Assembly: GCA_949130495.1 (NCBI GenBank) | Contig: OX422219.1 | Location: forward strand, 268,941,111-269,005,110 | Direction: 5' to 3' | From: Sambucus nigra | Lineage: Eukaryota > Streptophyta > Magnoliopsida > Dipsacales > Adoxaceae | DNA: 64,000 nt | In this document: piece by piece, positions 1 through 9,915 of the stretch | Layout of the letters: each line of letters opens with the position of its first letter | Numbering within the stretch: position 1 is the first letter of the stretch | The notes under the pieces: generated by a model | What the model was told of the DNA's origin: nothing | The model's input: the letters and a program-made list of their open reading frames with translations, nothing else | Databases searched by the model: none | Made by a program: the position numbers and the translations under genes

Positions 1-1045
1 AGTTCATTAAAGGCTAATCAAAAGTTGAGGGGGAAACACCCCATAATTTTGGCCCAAAAGCGTAAAAGAATGGATGTTGATGTGAAAACGGCGTGGTCCA
101 GGAGATCAATAATGTTTGATTTGCCATACTGGAAGGAACATCCTGTGCGACATGTGATAGACATAATGCACGCTGAGAAAAATATCATTAAGCATCTCAT
201 AAGCACATGCATTGGTGGTTCTCATTCCAAGGATGGAGAAAAAGCCCGTGAAGATCTTCGTGATTTGAAGATTAAAAGATCATTATGGTTGAAAGAAGAT
301 ACAAACACTGGAAAAAGCATATGCCAGTTGCATCTTATACTTTGAGCATTGAAGGAAGAAATATGTTCTTAGAAACATTAAAGGGCTTGAAGGTCCCTTC
401 TAATTTCTCATCCAACTTATGCAGGATTGTCTGCGACACAACAAAATATTTGAAAAAGTGCAAGTCCCACGATTGGAATGTGATAATGCAACTTATCCCT
501 CTGTTGTTCGGACACTATTTTTCGGAACACAAGGATCTTCGAAGGGCCATTCTACAAATTAGCTTATGTTTCTCCCTATTGTGTGAGAAAGTTGTCAACA
601 GGATGCACATAATGGCAGCGAAAGAAACTTTGGTCGAGGCTATATGTGTTTTGGAGAAGCACTTTACTCCCTCATTATTTGACATAAGCATCCACCTTTT
701 AGTGCATTTGTGCGATGAAGCACTTTTATGTGGACCAGTAAGGTACCGATGGATGTATCCGTTCGAACGATTAATGAAAACTTTTAAAGATTACGTTAAG
801 AATACACGGTACGTTGAGGGGTTCATTGCTGAGGAGTACATTATGGAAGAGGCTTCCTTGTATGCAAAGGAATATATGCCTAACCCAAACGTTAGAGGTC
901 GTGAACACTTTATTGATGAATTAGAAGAGTTTGTTGATGAGGAGGCCCTGGGGAAAGGTAAGGTAGTGAAGCTAACAAGTACACAATATAACCAGGTGGC
1001 TCGATATGTATTCGAGACGCATGAAGACATAGATAAATGGAAAAT
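1..1045 (+). pseudogene. CACTA (En/Spm) TNP2-type transposase, C-terminal part
   Basis: This is the tail of a CACTA transposase, the enzyme that cuts CACTA ends. The first frame (from 25) reads like the TNP2 stretch before the domain boundary, with FDLPYWKEHPVRHVIDIMHAEKN. The second frame (from 285) carries a DUF4218-like domain: YTLSIEGRNMFLETLKG, a conserved CGPVRYRWMYPFERLMK block and a downstream EGFIAEEYIMEEA block. The two frames overlap at 285-345 and the homology moves from frame 1 to frame 3, so a frameshift sits near 300-345. The catalytic N-terminal part lies outside the window. A good splice donor, GTGAGT, is at 1046, so the exon probably ends at 1045. Family assignment is firm; the copy is broken. 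Confidence 0.85.
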
Positions 1046-1295
1046 GTGAGTTTATTTAAAGTGTTTTGTAAAATAATGTAATATGTTCGATGTTATATTC
1101 ATTAGAAATTAATATTTTTAGTGTTTTAACCTAGGCAATTTAATGAGTGCGGGCATGCCAAGAGGAGGAAGGGAGGCGCGAGCGCAGACAATGACTTTAG
1201 GCATTGAGTAGCTTCCGAGGTGACTACAGTAATACCTCACTTTTATTTACTGTCTTTGAAACATATTCACAATGCAAATACTTTCTTGGTTTCAG

Positions 1296-1895
1296 TTATT
1301 GAAAGCTGATGAAGTATCGACGAGGCTTGCACGTCTAGCAAATGGGCCTAGTTTTGTAGCCAAGGAGTTTGGACAATATCGTGTCAATGGTTTTGTGTTC
1401 TCTTCAAGCACACATGAGTTAAAACTCATTGGAAAACAAAACAGCGGCATTTCATTTAAAGCATTAACTCATTTCAGGGCAAGCGCGAAAGATAAAAACT
1501 TGATAGAAGCTGAGATGACGTATTATGGGATTATAAAACAAATTATCCTATTAGATTATATATCTTTCATCATACCTGTATTTTACTGTGATAGGGTGAG
1601 AGTGGAGGAAAAGAATGCATGTATGGTCGACCCTGACACCCACATGGTGAAGGTTGATTTGACCAAGTTGAAGAGTAAAGACAATGTTAATGATGAGCCA
1701 TTCGTTTGTGCATTCCAAAACTTAAAGCAAGTGTTTTATGCAAAGAGCCCCAACAATGATCCATGGTCTGTTGTTTTACATTCTCCTCAGCGCTTGACTA
1801 CATCGGTAGACGATATAGAGGCACCTATCGAGATTCAGTCTATTCTGGATGACAACCCAGAATTAAAGAAATTATTAAACGCATTAGAGGAGTAG
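1296..1895 (+). pseudogene. CACTA transposase downstream exon, DUF4216-like
   Basis: This exon continues the CACTA transposase gene after a likely intron at 1046-1295 (GTGAGT donor, TTTCAG acceptor). It holds LANGPSFVAKEFGQYRVNGF followed by a DUF4216-like core around MTYYGIIKQIILLDY and FIIPVFYCDRVRVEE, and a conserved tail with FAKSP-like YAKSPNNDPWSVVLHSPQR. DUF4216 commonly follows DUF4218 in plant TNP2 proteins, which matches the order here. The exon itself has no stop before 1893-1895. The usual segment between the two domains is missing or lies in the intron: at 1136-1195 a cysteine/lysine-rich stretch is readable but closed by stops. Function of DUF4216 is unknown. Confidence 0.8.
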
Positions 1896-2132
1896 ATGTT
1901 TAATTGTGGCATGTTATGTTGTTTTAAATGTTGACTTAAAAATTATGTATAATAGCATGTTTCAATTATTTCGTAGCATGTATTCATAGTGACTTTTGTT
2001 CACAAGTTTATTATTACTTTTTCCAGGATGTCATATATTGTATATACATGCAACGATTTTCAAAACAGGTCTTTTATAGAGAACACGTCAATTTATCGGC
2101 ATGGCTATTGAAAAATCAAACAATGCAATTAC

Positions 2133-2555
2133 TTGCGAGATCATGGGTGGAACATACCTGAAGCATATTTATTTCAATCAATTCTACGCACACTACCTCA
2201 AAGTTGGGTTGAAGCAGTTGAAAGGGTTTTCATAAAACACAATCCAAGTAATGCGATGCAGTTAGTAGAGTTTTTAGAACTCGAAGAAAGAAAAATTCAT
2301 CCTTTGTGGATAGAACTGAAGAGGATAAGGATGCGTTCAGACTCTACTGTGAGAAAACATATGCATAACAAAGTTAACATCTATTATCGGCTTAGGAGAG
2401 AAGGCATACGTCCTAATATGTTTAGTGTCAGAATTGCAATTATAAACACACTTCCGCAGACATGGCCAATAAAAACTTTACGTGAAATGATGAAGTATGA
2501 AACTTATGACATGGTTGAATTATCAAAACTTTTAGAATATGTTGAAAAGGTATAA
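2133..2555 (+). CDS. Hypothetical ORF with duplicated gag-like (UBN2-like) motif
   Basis: A 140-residue open frame between the two CACTA genes. It contains two related halves: SILRTLPQSWVEAVERVF... then FLELEERKI, and AIINTLPQTWPIKTLREMM... then LLEYVEKV. The pattern 'small-hydrophobic-LP-x-S/T-W ... L-E-x-E-E/K' resembles the C-terminal motif of Copia-type gag (UBN2), which would make this a captured and duplicated gag piece. There are no zinc knuckles. The start at 2133 is only the first available codon, and the frame may be an exon. I cannot assign a function; the duplication is visible, the gag origin is inference. Confidence 0.35.
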   Translation: MRDHGWNIPEAYLFQSILRTLPQSWVEAVERVFIKHNPSNAMQLVEFLELEERKIHPLWIELKRIRMRSDSTVRKHMHNKVNIYYRLRREGIRPNMFSVRIAIINTLPQTWPIKTLREMMKYETYDMVELSKLLEYVEKV

Positions 2556-2635
2556 CTTATGTTATATTTTTTTATATTATTTCCTTACTCTTGTATTAAC
2601 ATATGAACTAATGCATAAATATAAAAATGCAGAAA

Positions 2636-4086
2636 ATGGCGTCCGAGAATACAATTCCATCATCCAGGCCAGAAAGTTCAAGTCATGATGAACATTCTGC
2701 CATTGATTCTCGTGCTAACGTTTCCCTTAACCTATTTGGTTTGCCAATAGGTGGCAAGAATCCTTTTAAAGCTCGAGCCTTGTCTTTGTTAAAATCTTGT
2801 ATTGGCTTAAAATATGAGAGTTGGGATACAATTGAGCAAGTAAAAAAGGACGACTTGTGGGATACGCTCATGAAAGAGTTCAATCTTTCGGCCAACCAGA
2901 AGGAGGGGTCCATGAAAGCCATTGGTATTCAATTGAAGACTTTTAGAAGTAACCTCCGCTCGACTTATTTTAAGGGATTGGACAGTGATGGGATAAAGAC
3001 CCTGAAGTATCAAGTATCGAAGAAAGAGCATATCCCTGGTCGTGAGTGGAATGAATTCGTCTCGCGCGAAGCATCTGAGGCAAAATTAAAACAACTACAC
3101 TAAGGCCGGGTGAACAGGTCTAAAAAGACTGACGTCCATTATCTTGGTCGGATGTCGTATGCTGAGAAAATCGAGGAGATGGTATAAACCCTTTCTTATT
3201 TTAATGTGTATATATATTATATGTCTTGCTCAATGAGTTAATGGAAAATTAATTTATAGGTCCTTAACAATAAACGACCTGTTGATCATTCGGAAGTGTA
3301 TCTCGAAAGTCATAGGCGAAAAACTGGGGAGTTTCACCCAAAGGTAGCTGATGATATGGTGAGTTTCGTAATCTCAGTTGTAATAATTAAATTCCTTCAA
3401 GTTTCGTCGTTCAATGGTTTTAATCGATTCATAAATAATTTTGCAGTAAAAATTGAGTGAGCTGAGAAGTAGTCAAGGTTCTTCAAGCCAAAACAGTATT
3501 GATACAGATGCATTGACTGCCTTTAGAGGAAAAGATACTAGGGGGGCGACTCGTGGTGTTGGACCCGTGTCCAAAAGTAAACTTAAGGCAATTGCTCCTA
3601 TAGTATCACAGTTGACTAGAGCAAAGACACGAGAAGAAAAACATGATGAGGATATGGCATTTCTCAAATCATCTGTTACCATGATTTTAAGTGCTTTTGA
3701 ATCGAATGGATTGAAAATACCAAATCCAAGTCCTCGCAATTATACTCCTGTCCCACATCCAAGTCCTCGTAATTACACTCCAGTTCCGCATTCAAGTCCC
3801 CATGATTACACTCCAGTTCCGCATTCAAGTCCCCATGATTACATTCCTACCCCCCCCCCCCCCCCCCCCGTCAACTGAGCCAAACTTTGGAGATTCAACT
3901 GAGCCAAAATTTGGAGATTTAACTGATCCTCCACATGATCCATATGTCAATTTATTAGATTTTTCAAATCAGAGAAAGATTGCAAGTGGACAAGTTGTTG
4001 CTTCAGCTGCTACTGGAACGGTGGTACATGGCCATCAATTGCTGATATTTGAACGTAAGGTTTACGTTAGTAGTGTTGAGCCATGA
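2636..4086 (+). pseudogene. CACTA second gene (plant En/Spm-type transposase-associated protein), spliced and broken
   Basis: A four-part gene can be traced in one phase: exon 2636-3181, intron 3182-3259 (GT...TATAG), exon 3260-3358, intron 3359-3446 (GTGAGT...TTGCAG), last exon from 3447. All junctions keep phase 0. The ATG at 2636 follows a TGCAG acceptor, so an upstream non-coding exon is likely. The protein resembles the plant transposase family of the Ptta/En/Spm type: FRSNLRSTYF and VSKKEHIPGREWNEFVSREAS, then a LSELRSSQG stretch, a proline-rich repeat and a C-terminal VHGHQL block. Damage: TAA at 3101, TAA as the first codon of the last exon (3447), and a frame change at a 20-C run (3850-3869) that cuts off the last 70 or so residues. 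Confidence 0.75.
3726..3869 (+). repeat. Coding 30-bp minisatellite followed by a poly-C run
   Basis: About four copies of a 30-bp unit encode the decapeptide SPRNYTPVPH or SPHDYTPVPH. The last copy runs straight into 20 consecutive C (3850-3869) read as polyproline. The homologous downstream coding sequence is in the +1 frame after the C run, so the homopolymer is where the frame was lost. Confidence 0.85.
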
Positions 4087-4333
4087 GAAGAGAATCATTC
4101 GTTGTATCGTCGAAGTCATGGGGCGGACACTATTAAGGATGTCGAGAAATCTTGGGTGGTTTGGCCGTTGCTTTGTCTTATCCTTAAGTGATCCAGAGTA
4201 ATTTATCTTGAGAAATTTGAACAAATTATCAATGTGAACAATTAGTAGTGTTTGAACTCTATTTTAAATATTAGTAATCTGTTTTGAATGTATCCAGTGT
4301 CTATCTGTTTTGAATATTAGTGGTGTTTGATGT
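4087..4333. other. No gene; presumed CACTA non-coding sequence
   Basis: I see no open frame or element terminus here. The segment follows the CACTA second gene and is A/T-rich, with short repeats of a 'tgttttgaatattagt' kind. Confidence 0.4.
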
Positions 4334-4441
4334 TGGATTGAATATTAATATCATTTTCTCTCTGTAGCTGGTAGGGATGAATTGATAAGGTCAGTGTTTC
4401 TCGCAAAAAGGTGGATTGAATATTAATATCATTTTCTCTCT
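4334..4441 (+). repeat. 30-bp direct repeat pair at a CACTA/Athila junction
   Basis: A perfect 30-bp sequence occurs at 4334-4363 and again at 4412-4441 (starts TGGATTGAATATTAATATCA). The second copy ends exactly where Athila-like coding sequence begins (4442), so the 78-bp segment looks like templated filler at a join. Confidence 0.8.
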
Positions 4442-5134
4442 TTGCCATTAATCGCGCTCTTCTTGATCTAGGAGCTAGTTTGAACCTCTTACCGTATTCG
4501 GTTTATCTTCAATTGGACTTAGGAGAACTTAGTCCTACCAAAACTAAAATTCAATTGGCCGACGGCTCCACCAAAATTCCATGGGGCGTCTTGGAAGATA
4601 TCCTCGTCCAGATTGACACCTTTGTGTTCCCAATCGACTTTATCGTTCTTGATACCCAGCCTGTTTTAAGCCCCAACAGTCAACCTCCCATCATCTTAGG
4701 ACGACCATTCCTAGCGACTGCGAATGCTTCGATAAATTGTAGGAATGGTGAGATGAACTTGTCTTTTGGAAATATGACATTAGATGTCAATATTTTCAAT
4801 GTGTCGCACCTCTCGAGTGATGAGGATGAGTGTGTTAAGGAAGTGGGCTTCGTTGGAGTGGTATGTGTAGAAGACAATCAAATTGCGAGAGAGGAAATTG
4901 AATGGAGTGTGTTGGATGTGTGTTTTGACATGTTAGGAGAGGTTGGCGTAGGAGAAAACCATGAAATCGAGAATAAATTAGGCAATTTGGATTTCACTCC
5001 GATTGACGACTCTATCATATCCGAAATTGACATTTACATAGAGTCATCAATCCTGTGTAGGGAGAGTTTCTTGGAGAAAAATAGGGTAGATAATGTTTCT
5101 ATCGATTTGTGCACCGACCCACCGATCTGTCACT
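4442..5134 (+). pseudogene. Athila-like Ty3/gypsy aspartic protease fragment, left part
   Basis: The open frame reads a retroviral-type protease of Athila-like elements: LDLGASLNLLPYSVY with the active-site D-[L]-GAS signature, then the flap region and PIILGRPFLATANASINCRNG with the hydrophobic-hydrophobic-G-R second motif. An acidic tail follows. The 5' side (gag and the start of protease) is missing: homology starts abruptly at 4442. The frame is cut at 5134 by the Tekay-like insertion and resumes in the same frame at 16418. In a full element this protease matures gag-pol. Confidence 0.75.
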
Positions 5135-8030
5135 TGTAATACCCCGTATTTTTGGTGATATTTATTTATGGGATTAATTGAATTAAATGTGTATTAATTG
5201 AAAATTAATCCGGATTAAAATACTAACGATATGCGAGTTGGTATTTGATTATAATGTGTATATATGATTATATATGAATATGGAAATTATGAAATTTGTC
5301 GTGAGATTGATATACGACAATTTGGGAAATTTTGTTGAGACGCGTGTGACAGTCGCGTCAGGAATATAATTATTTTAATTAAAAAGTGAATTTCATTTCT
5401 ATTAACCGTATGGTCATTTTGAGTGCGCCAACGCGTCCAGAAGGGTCGAAATAGTCAGAAAATACTAGCCGGGGGTTTAGTTTGGGTCCCGGGGCATTTT
5501 TAGGCCATACCGGCAACGTATAAGGGTAGTTTGGTAATTTTGGATTTTTGGGAATTAAAACCCACGAAAATTAGGAATTAATATCTGATTTGGCAATTAC
5601 CCACTAAACCCACTAATAACCTAAGGGGCTACGGAGGTTATTGAAATTAGTTCCAAAAGAGTTCCTAAGGCAAACCCTAGCCACCATTGTCACTTTGGAG
5701 AAGAAGGCTTGTAGAGAGAGAGAAGAGAGGAGAATTCTGCAGAGAGAGAGAGAACACTTCAGCAATTCGTCATCAAAATCAGAGATACACATAAGGCAAG
5801 TGGTTTAATTACATATTTTACAAAGAATGCTTCTTCCATGCGTAGGAAATTTATAAAATTTCATTGATCTTGGAGAATGATAAAAACCCATTGAATTGGA
5901 TGTAGAGATTTATAAAATTTATGAGGAGATTGCATGTAGAACAATGTTAGGATGATTAGTCAGAGAAAAATACATCTTTTGTACCATAAAAACGGATTTA
6001 TATATGTCTATGGATGAATTTAATTTCTAGGGTTCATGTTCTTGAGATTGGGGAAAAAGATGTAGAGATTTGATATGTGGATGAGATTTAGGATGAATTA
6101 ATCCCACAAAATACGTTAATATATGACCTAAGTATGATTAGGAATGATTAGAACCCATGAATGATTGTTGGATTGAGGTTTAGATGAGATTAGAGGTGAA
6201 TAAAAGTTGGAAAAACGATTTAGGGAAAATCTGGACTCGAATCTGGCCACTCGTTAGAAGACCTGCCCAGGTCGTTCGAACGGACAGTTTGACTTCTAAC
6301 GAGAAGGATGTTCATTCGATGACTTTCGTTCGAACGATATCTCGTTAGAAGGCCCAGTTCGTTCGAACGAACTCTCTTTCGAACAGCCTCGTTCGAACGA
6401 GACTTCTAACGAGCTGACAGTTTAGGCTTTTTAGCCTGTTTTGATCCCGAGTGTTCCGTAACCTTGTTTATATGTAGAGATAACACTTCCTTGTTGATTA
6501 ATTGTTATATTTGGGATATTTGGGATATAACGAGAAGTAAAACCTAGAAGTGTAGTTTGAACCAAAGGGAAATTATGAATTAGGACGTGAGTGTCTATTA
6601 CGATGCGAGAACTAATGACGGCCTAAATAATTATATTAACCGGGAACATATAAAAATTGTGTAGCATTATATGTCGGTACGAGAATAAGAAGTGTACCAC
6701 TAATAAATTATTGTGATTACTAAGATGTGTGCTTACTTATTACATGTATATGATTTTGTGTATGACATACCTACCATACTTGCTATCACGGGAGGTTTAC
6801 GTTCGCTTAGGGCCCTCTAATCCTTGTGTTGACCGGATTTAGACTGGTACCTCGATGAACATAGGTCAGAGAAGAACTTATTGGGATGTTAATAAGTCTG
6901 CTGATCGTGGGAGCGCAGGTATGTGCGTGACCCATGTGATGTGACTGTGTTCGCCTCCATTGTTTGTGATTGTTGTTATCTGAGAACGATTCCTGAGAGA
7001 TTCGGAATGCGTGATCCTTATGTACGTGATGTACCGGGATGGATAGCAGAGTATGTGTGCACCGCAGCTTAGTCTCGAGGTGCTTGTATTGTATATTTAT
7101 GACGTGAATAATATACACTTAATATGGGAACTTTCATGTTGATATTGTGAATATAATTATGGTAATGTTTTGAGAAAACATAACGGGTTAACCGATAGTG
7201 AATTGTATTACTAATTGAGAATCTGAGTTTAAGAAAAGCCTCTATTTAATTGATAACGCTAGAATGTATTATGGAAATCGAGTAGTAAGGGGTAGAACTT
7301 ATTACGGTTTGGTTAGATATGTATGTTATTTAGATGGGTACGGTACTTAGGAGTGCACATGTAGTCGAGAGGTGAGAATTTCACGTGAGTGCACGTCCTA
7401 ACATGTATTTTGCATTTAATGTTATTAAAACACTTGTTGTTTTTAAAATGATTTCCACTTTCGGGCTCTGACCCATTTGCTTTCAAATCTATTTTTGTAA
7501 AAACCAATTTAGGTGCCCAGCCACAAGGACACCATGCTTAGGATCCTCATCCAGGTGACGAGTTGTAGCTGTTTATGGAAATTATAGGACTTTGCTTGTA
7601 GATGCTTCATCTATCTTGACTCTATATTCAACATTTATCAGTTGTGGGGCATGTTGCCCATTTCTTTTAGAGACATTTCATTTATTTCAGTTATTCAGAC
7701 TTCGGGCATGTAATTAATTCAGGATTCAGACTTGTCATATTATTTTCAGTTGTGGGATTGTTGTGAGGAGTTTTCCTCCGGACTTATTATTATTTGTTGG
7801 TTATTTCATTACTTCATTATGGTGAATGGATTATGTTGTTCTTCCATTAATCTTTTATTGTATGTTGATCAGAATTAAATTAAAATTTGGCAACTCACTT
7901 TTTAAATACTAGGTGGTTAGTAATCATTAAATGTTTTCGACAGTGATGCTATTAACTGGAACAACTTGACATTTTGTATTAATTTAATAAAGGAGTAGCT
8001 ACCCGGTATTTAATTAGTCGGGGTGTCACA
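5135..8030 (+). repeat. 5' LTR of the Tekay-like element
   Basis: Starts TGTAATACCCCGTATTTTTG and ends GGGGTGTCACA. It is 2896 bp long. A purine-rich GAGAGAGA stretch at about 5708-5755 probably lies in the transcribed leader. A palindrome cluster follows at 6250-6414. The LTR has no real coding frame; an antisense frame at 6807-7118 is also conserved in the other LTR but shows no protein-like composition. Confidence 0.95.
6250..6414 (+). repeat. Palindrome cluster in the 5' LTR
   Basis: Dense short inverted motifs: TCGTTAGAA and its complement TTCTAACGA, and copies of the palindrome CGTTCGAACG. A perfect 18-bp palindrome AGTTCGTTCGAACGAACT is at 6356-6373. The first two sites start at 6251 and 6272, 21 bp apart. 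The same cluster is at 14607-14784 in the 3' LTR, with an indel between the copies. Confidence 0.85.
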
Positions 8031-8032
8031 GG

Positions 8033-8044
8033 TGGTATCAGAGC
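8033..8044 (+). other. Primer binding site (initiator tRNA-Met type)
   Basis: TGGTATCAGAGC lies 2 bp after the end of the 5' LTR. This is the usual 3'-end complement of plant initiator tRNA-Met used to prime minus-strand DNA synthesis in many plant gypsy and copia elements. Confidence 0.9.
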
Positions 8045-8214
8045 ATCAGTTTCTAGTGTCCTATAGGATCTGTACGGCTTATTATGTTTCCGCTGAGCTT
8101 TCTTTGATGTAGAGCCCTATATTTTAGGACTGTTGTATTCTTTTGTTTATGCTACGTTCTTCAGCTATTTTGAGTTTATAACTACGAACTTATAGACTTT
8201 ACTCTTGTTTCAGA

Positions 8215-9339
8215 ATGCCTCCACGACGTGCACAAAGGATTCCCAGGGATGCAACGCCAGAACTACAGCCCGCACCAGTTCAGGGCACGATGAATGCCGC
8301 CGAGGTTGCAGCCATTGTAGCCCAGGCGGTAAATGCCGCACTTGCCGTAGTTCAGCAGGCACCACCTCAAGCGCCGATAGCCGTGCCAGTTCAGGCACAT
8401 GCATTCCCATCTGCTTGGGAACGTGTATGTGATGCTTTTCAGAAAGCACACCCTCCGGAGTTCGCAGGTAGCTCGGATGTTATGGTTTCTAGTCAGTGGA
8501 GGAAAGACATTCAGCGGCACTTGAGGATGTATGAGTGCACCGATGTCCAGAAGCAGATACTAGCTACCTTTAAGCTAGTGGGGTCTGCACTGCAGTGGTG
8601 GGAGTTTATTACCACCGTGGAGGAGAGAGACACTCTCACTATCCAGGAGTATTGGGTGCGGTTCGACCGCATATACTTTCCGTCAGCTGTTCACACGGAG
8701 ATGAGGAGGAAGTTGATGAGCCTCAAGCAGGAGGGTAAGACTGTGGCCGAGTATGAGGCCGAATTCACTAATCTTCTGAACATTGTTCCGGATGAGATAC
8801 CGACGGAGGAGAAGAAAATACAAAAATTTACAGACGGGTTGACTTGGAGGATCTGTCAGCATTTGTTGGGGAACCTATCGTTAGCCACTTACTCTGATGT
8901 GGTTAATGCTGCACTGTTACACTGCCAGAATCACCGCTTTCATATGGCTGAGGGCAAGCGATCGGGAGAGTCCAACCATCAGGGCAGGGTTGGAGGAAAT
9001 GGTGCCAGCGGGGCACAATTTGTTCAGGGGCAGAGACAGGGTGATCAGGGTTCCCAGCAGGGGGATCACAAGAGGTTCAGGACGGGAAATTTCAGGCATG
9101 GATAGGGAGGTTTCCGGCAGGGCCATCAGGGTCCGAACGGCCATCAGAACCAGCAGGGTCACAATGGTCAACAGCAGTTTCAGCAGGGCCAGCAGGGCCA
9201 GTGGAGGAACGGTAACGGCCACCAGGGCCGGGGGCAGCAGGGACAGAGAGGGGGGAACTTCCCGGGGAAGTGTTTCGTTTGTGGCAAGACTGGACATAAA
9301 CGCCAGGACTGTCCTGATAGGGGCAGGGCCCTGCAGTAG
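8215..9339 (+). pseudogene. gag: gag of the Tekay-like element
   Basis: Structural protein that forms the virus-like particle. The frame starts MPPRRAQRIPRDATPE, 170 bp after the PBS, the first ATG with gag-like sequence. The capsid-type retrotransposon gag domain spans roughly residues 60-230 (e.g. LVGSALQWWEFITT and LMSLKQEGKTVAEYEAEFTN). A long Q/G-rich linker leads to one CCHC zinc knuckle, CFVCGKTGHKRQDC, at about 9280-9318. Two in-frame stops interrupt it: TAG at 9103 in the Q/G linker and TAG at 9337 just after the knuckle. The second looks like CAG to TAG. Confidence 0.9.
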
Positions 9340-9915
9340 CAGCAGGGTGCTCGACATGAGCCACAGAGGCCACTTTTTCCACCTGCCCTCCCAGCTCCAG
9401 CCCAGGTTCCAGCACTTTCATCCATTCCAACAGTTCCTGTGCAGCAGGGGCAGTTACAGTATGGACGTGTCTATAACGTCCACCAAGCAGCAGCTCCACA
9501 GGCACCACCCGCGATTGAGGGTATGTTTCCTATCCATGGTACTATGGGTCAGGTTTTGTTTTATACGGGGGCAACGCATTGTTTTATAGCTACACATTTT
9601 ACGAAAGCCTTAGGGTTGTTAGCCACAGCAGAGAGCACAGTGACGTGTGTAGACTCACCATTGGGGAGTGGGTCGCTTATTTTCTTTATATGCCGGGGAG
9701 TGGGGGTAGAGATTGGTAGTTTGGTATTACCTGCAGACATGTTGGTATTAGATATGCATGTGCACGATGTGATTATCGGTATGGATTGGCTCGCTAATTA
9801 TAGAGCCATGATTGATTGCTTCCGTGGGAGCATTATTTTTGCCATTCCGGGGCAAAAGATGTTTGTAGTGGCGATGCCTCGCCCAGAGGGAGGTTCAACC
9901 GCTCATTTGTACTAG
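9340..9915 (+). pseudogene. Protease region of the Tekay-like element, active-site residue lost
   Basis: Aspartic protease segment that would process the polyprotein. The catalytic triad normally written D-T-G-A reads Y-T-G-A: codon 9562-9564 is TAT instead of GAT. The distal motif VHDVIIGMDWLANYRAMIDC is present. TAG at 9913 follows the protease; the homologous codon in the second copy (about 33427) is a tyrosine codon. With both an active-site change and stops, this copy cannot make a working protease. Confidence 0.88.

Noticed and set aside
6807..7118. 103-codon minus-strand frame present in both Tekay-like LTRs (also 15179-15490)
   Set aside because: It is conserved only because the LTRs are recent copies; composition is not protein-like, and it is not preserved in the older Tekay-like LTR.
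8917..9508. Several long minus-strand frames over the gag Q/G linker
   Set aside because: Shadows of the repetitive CAGCAGGGCCAG coding sequence; no support as genes.
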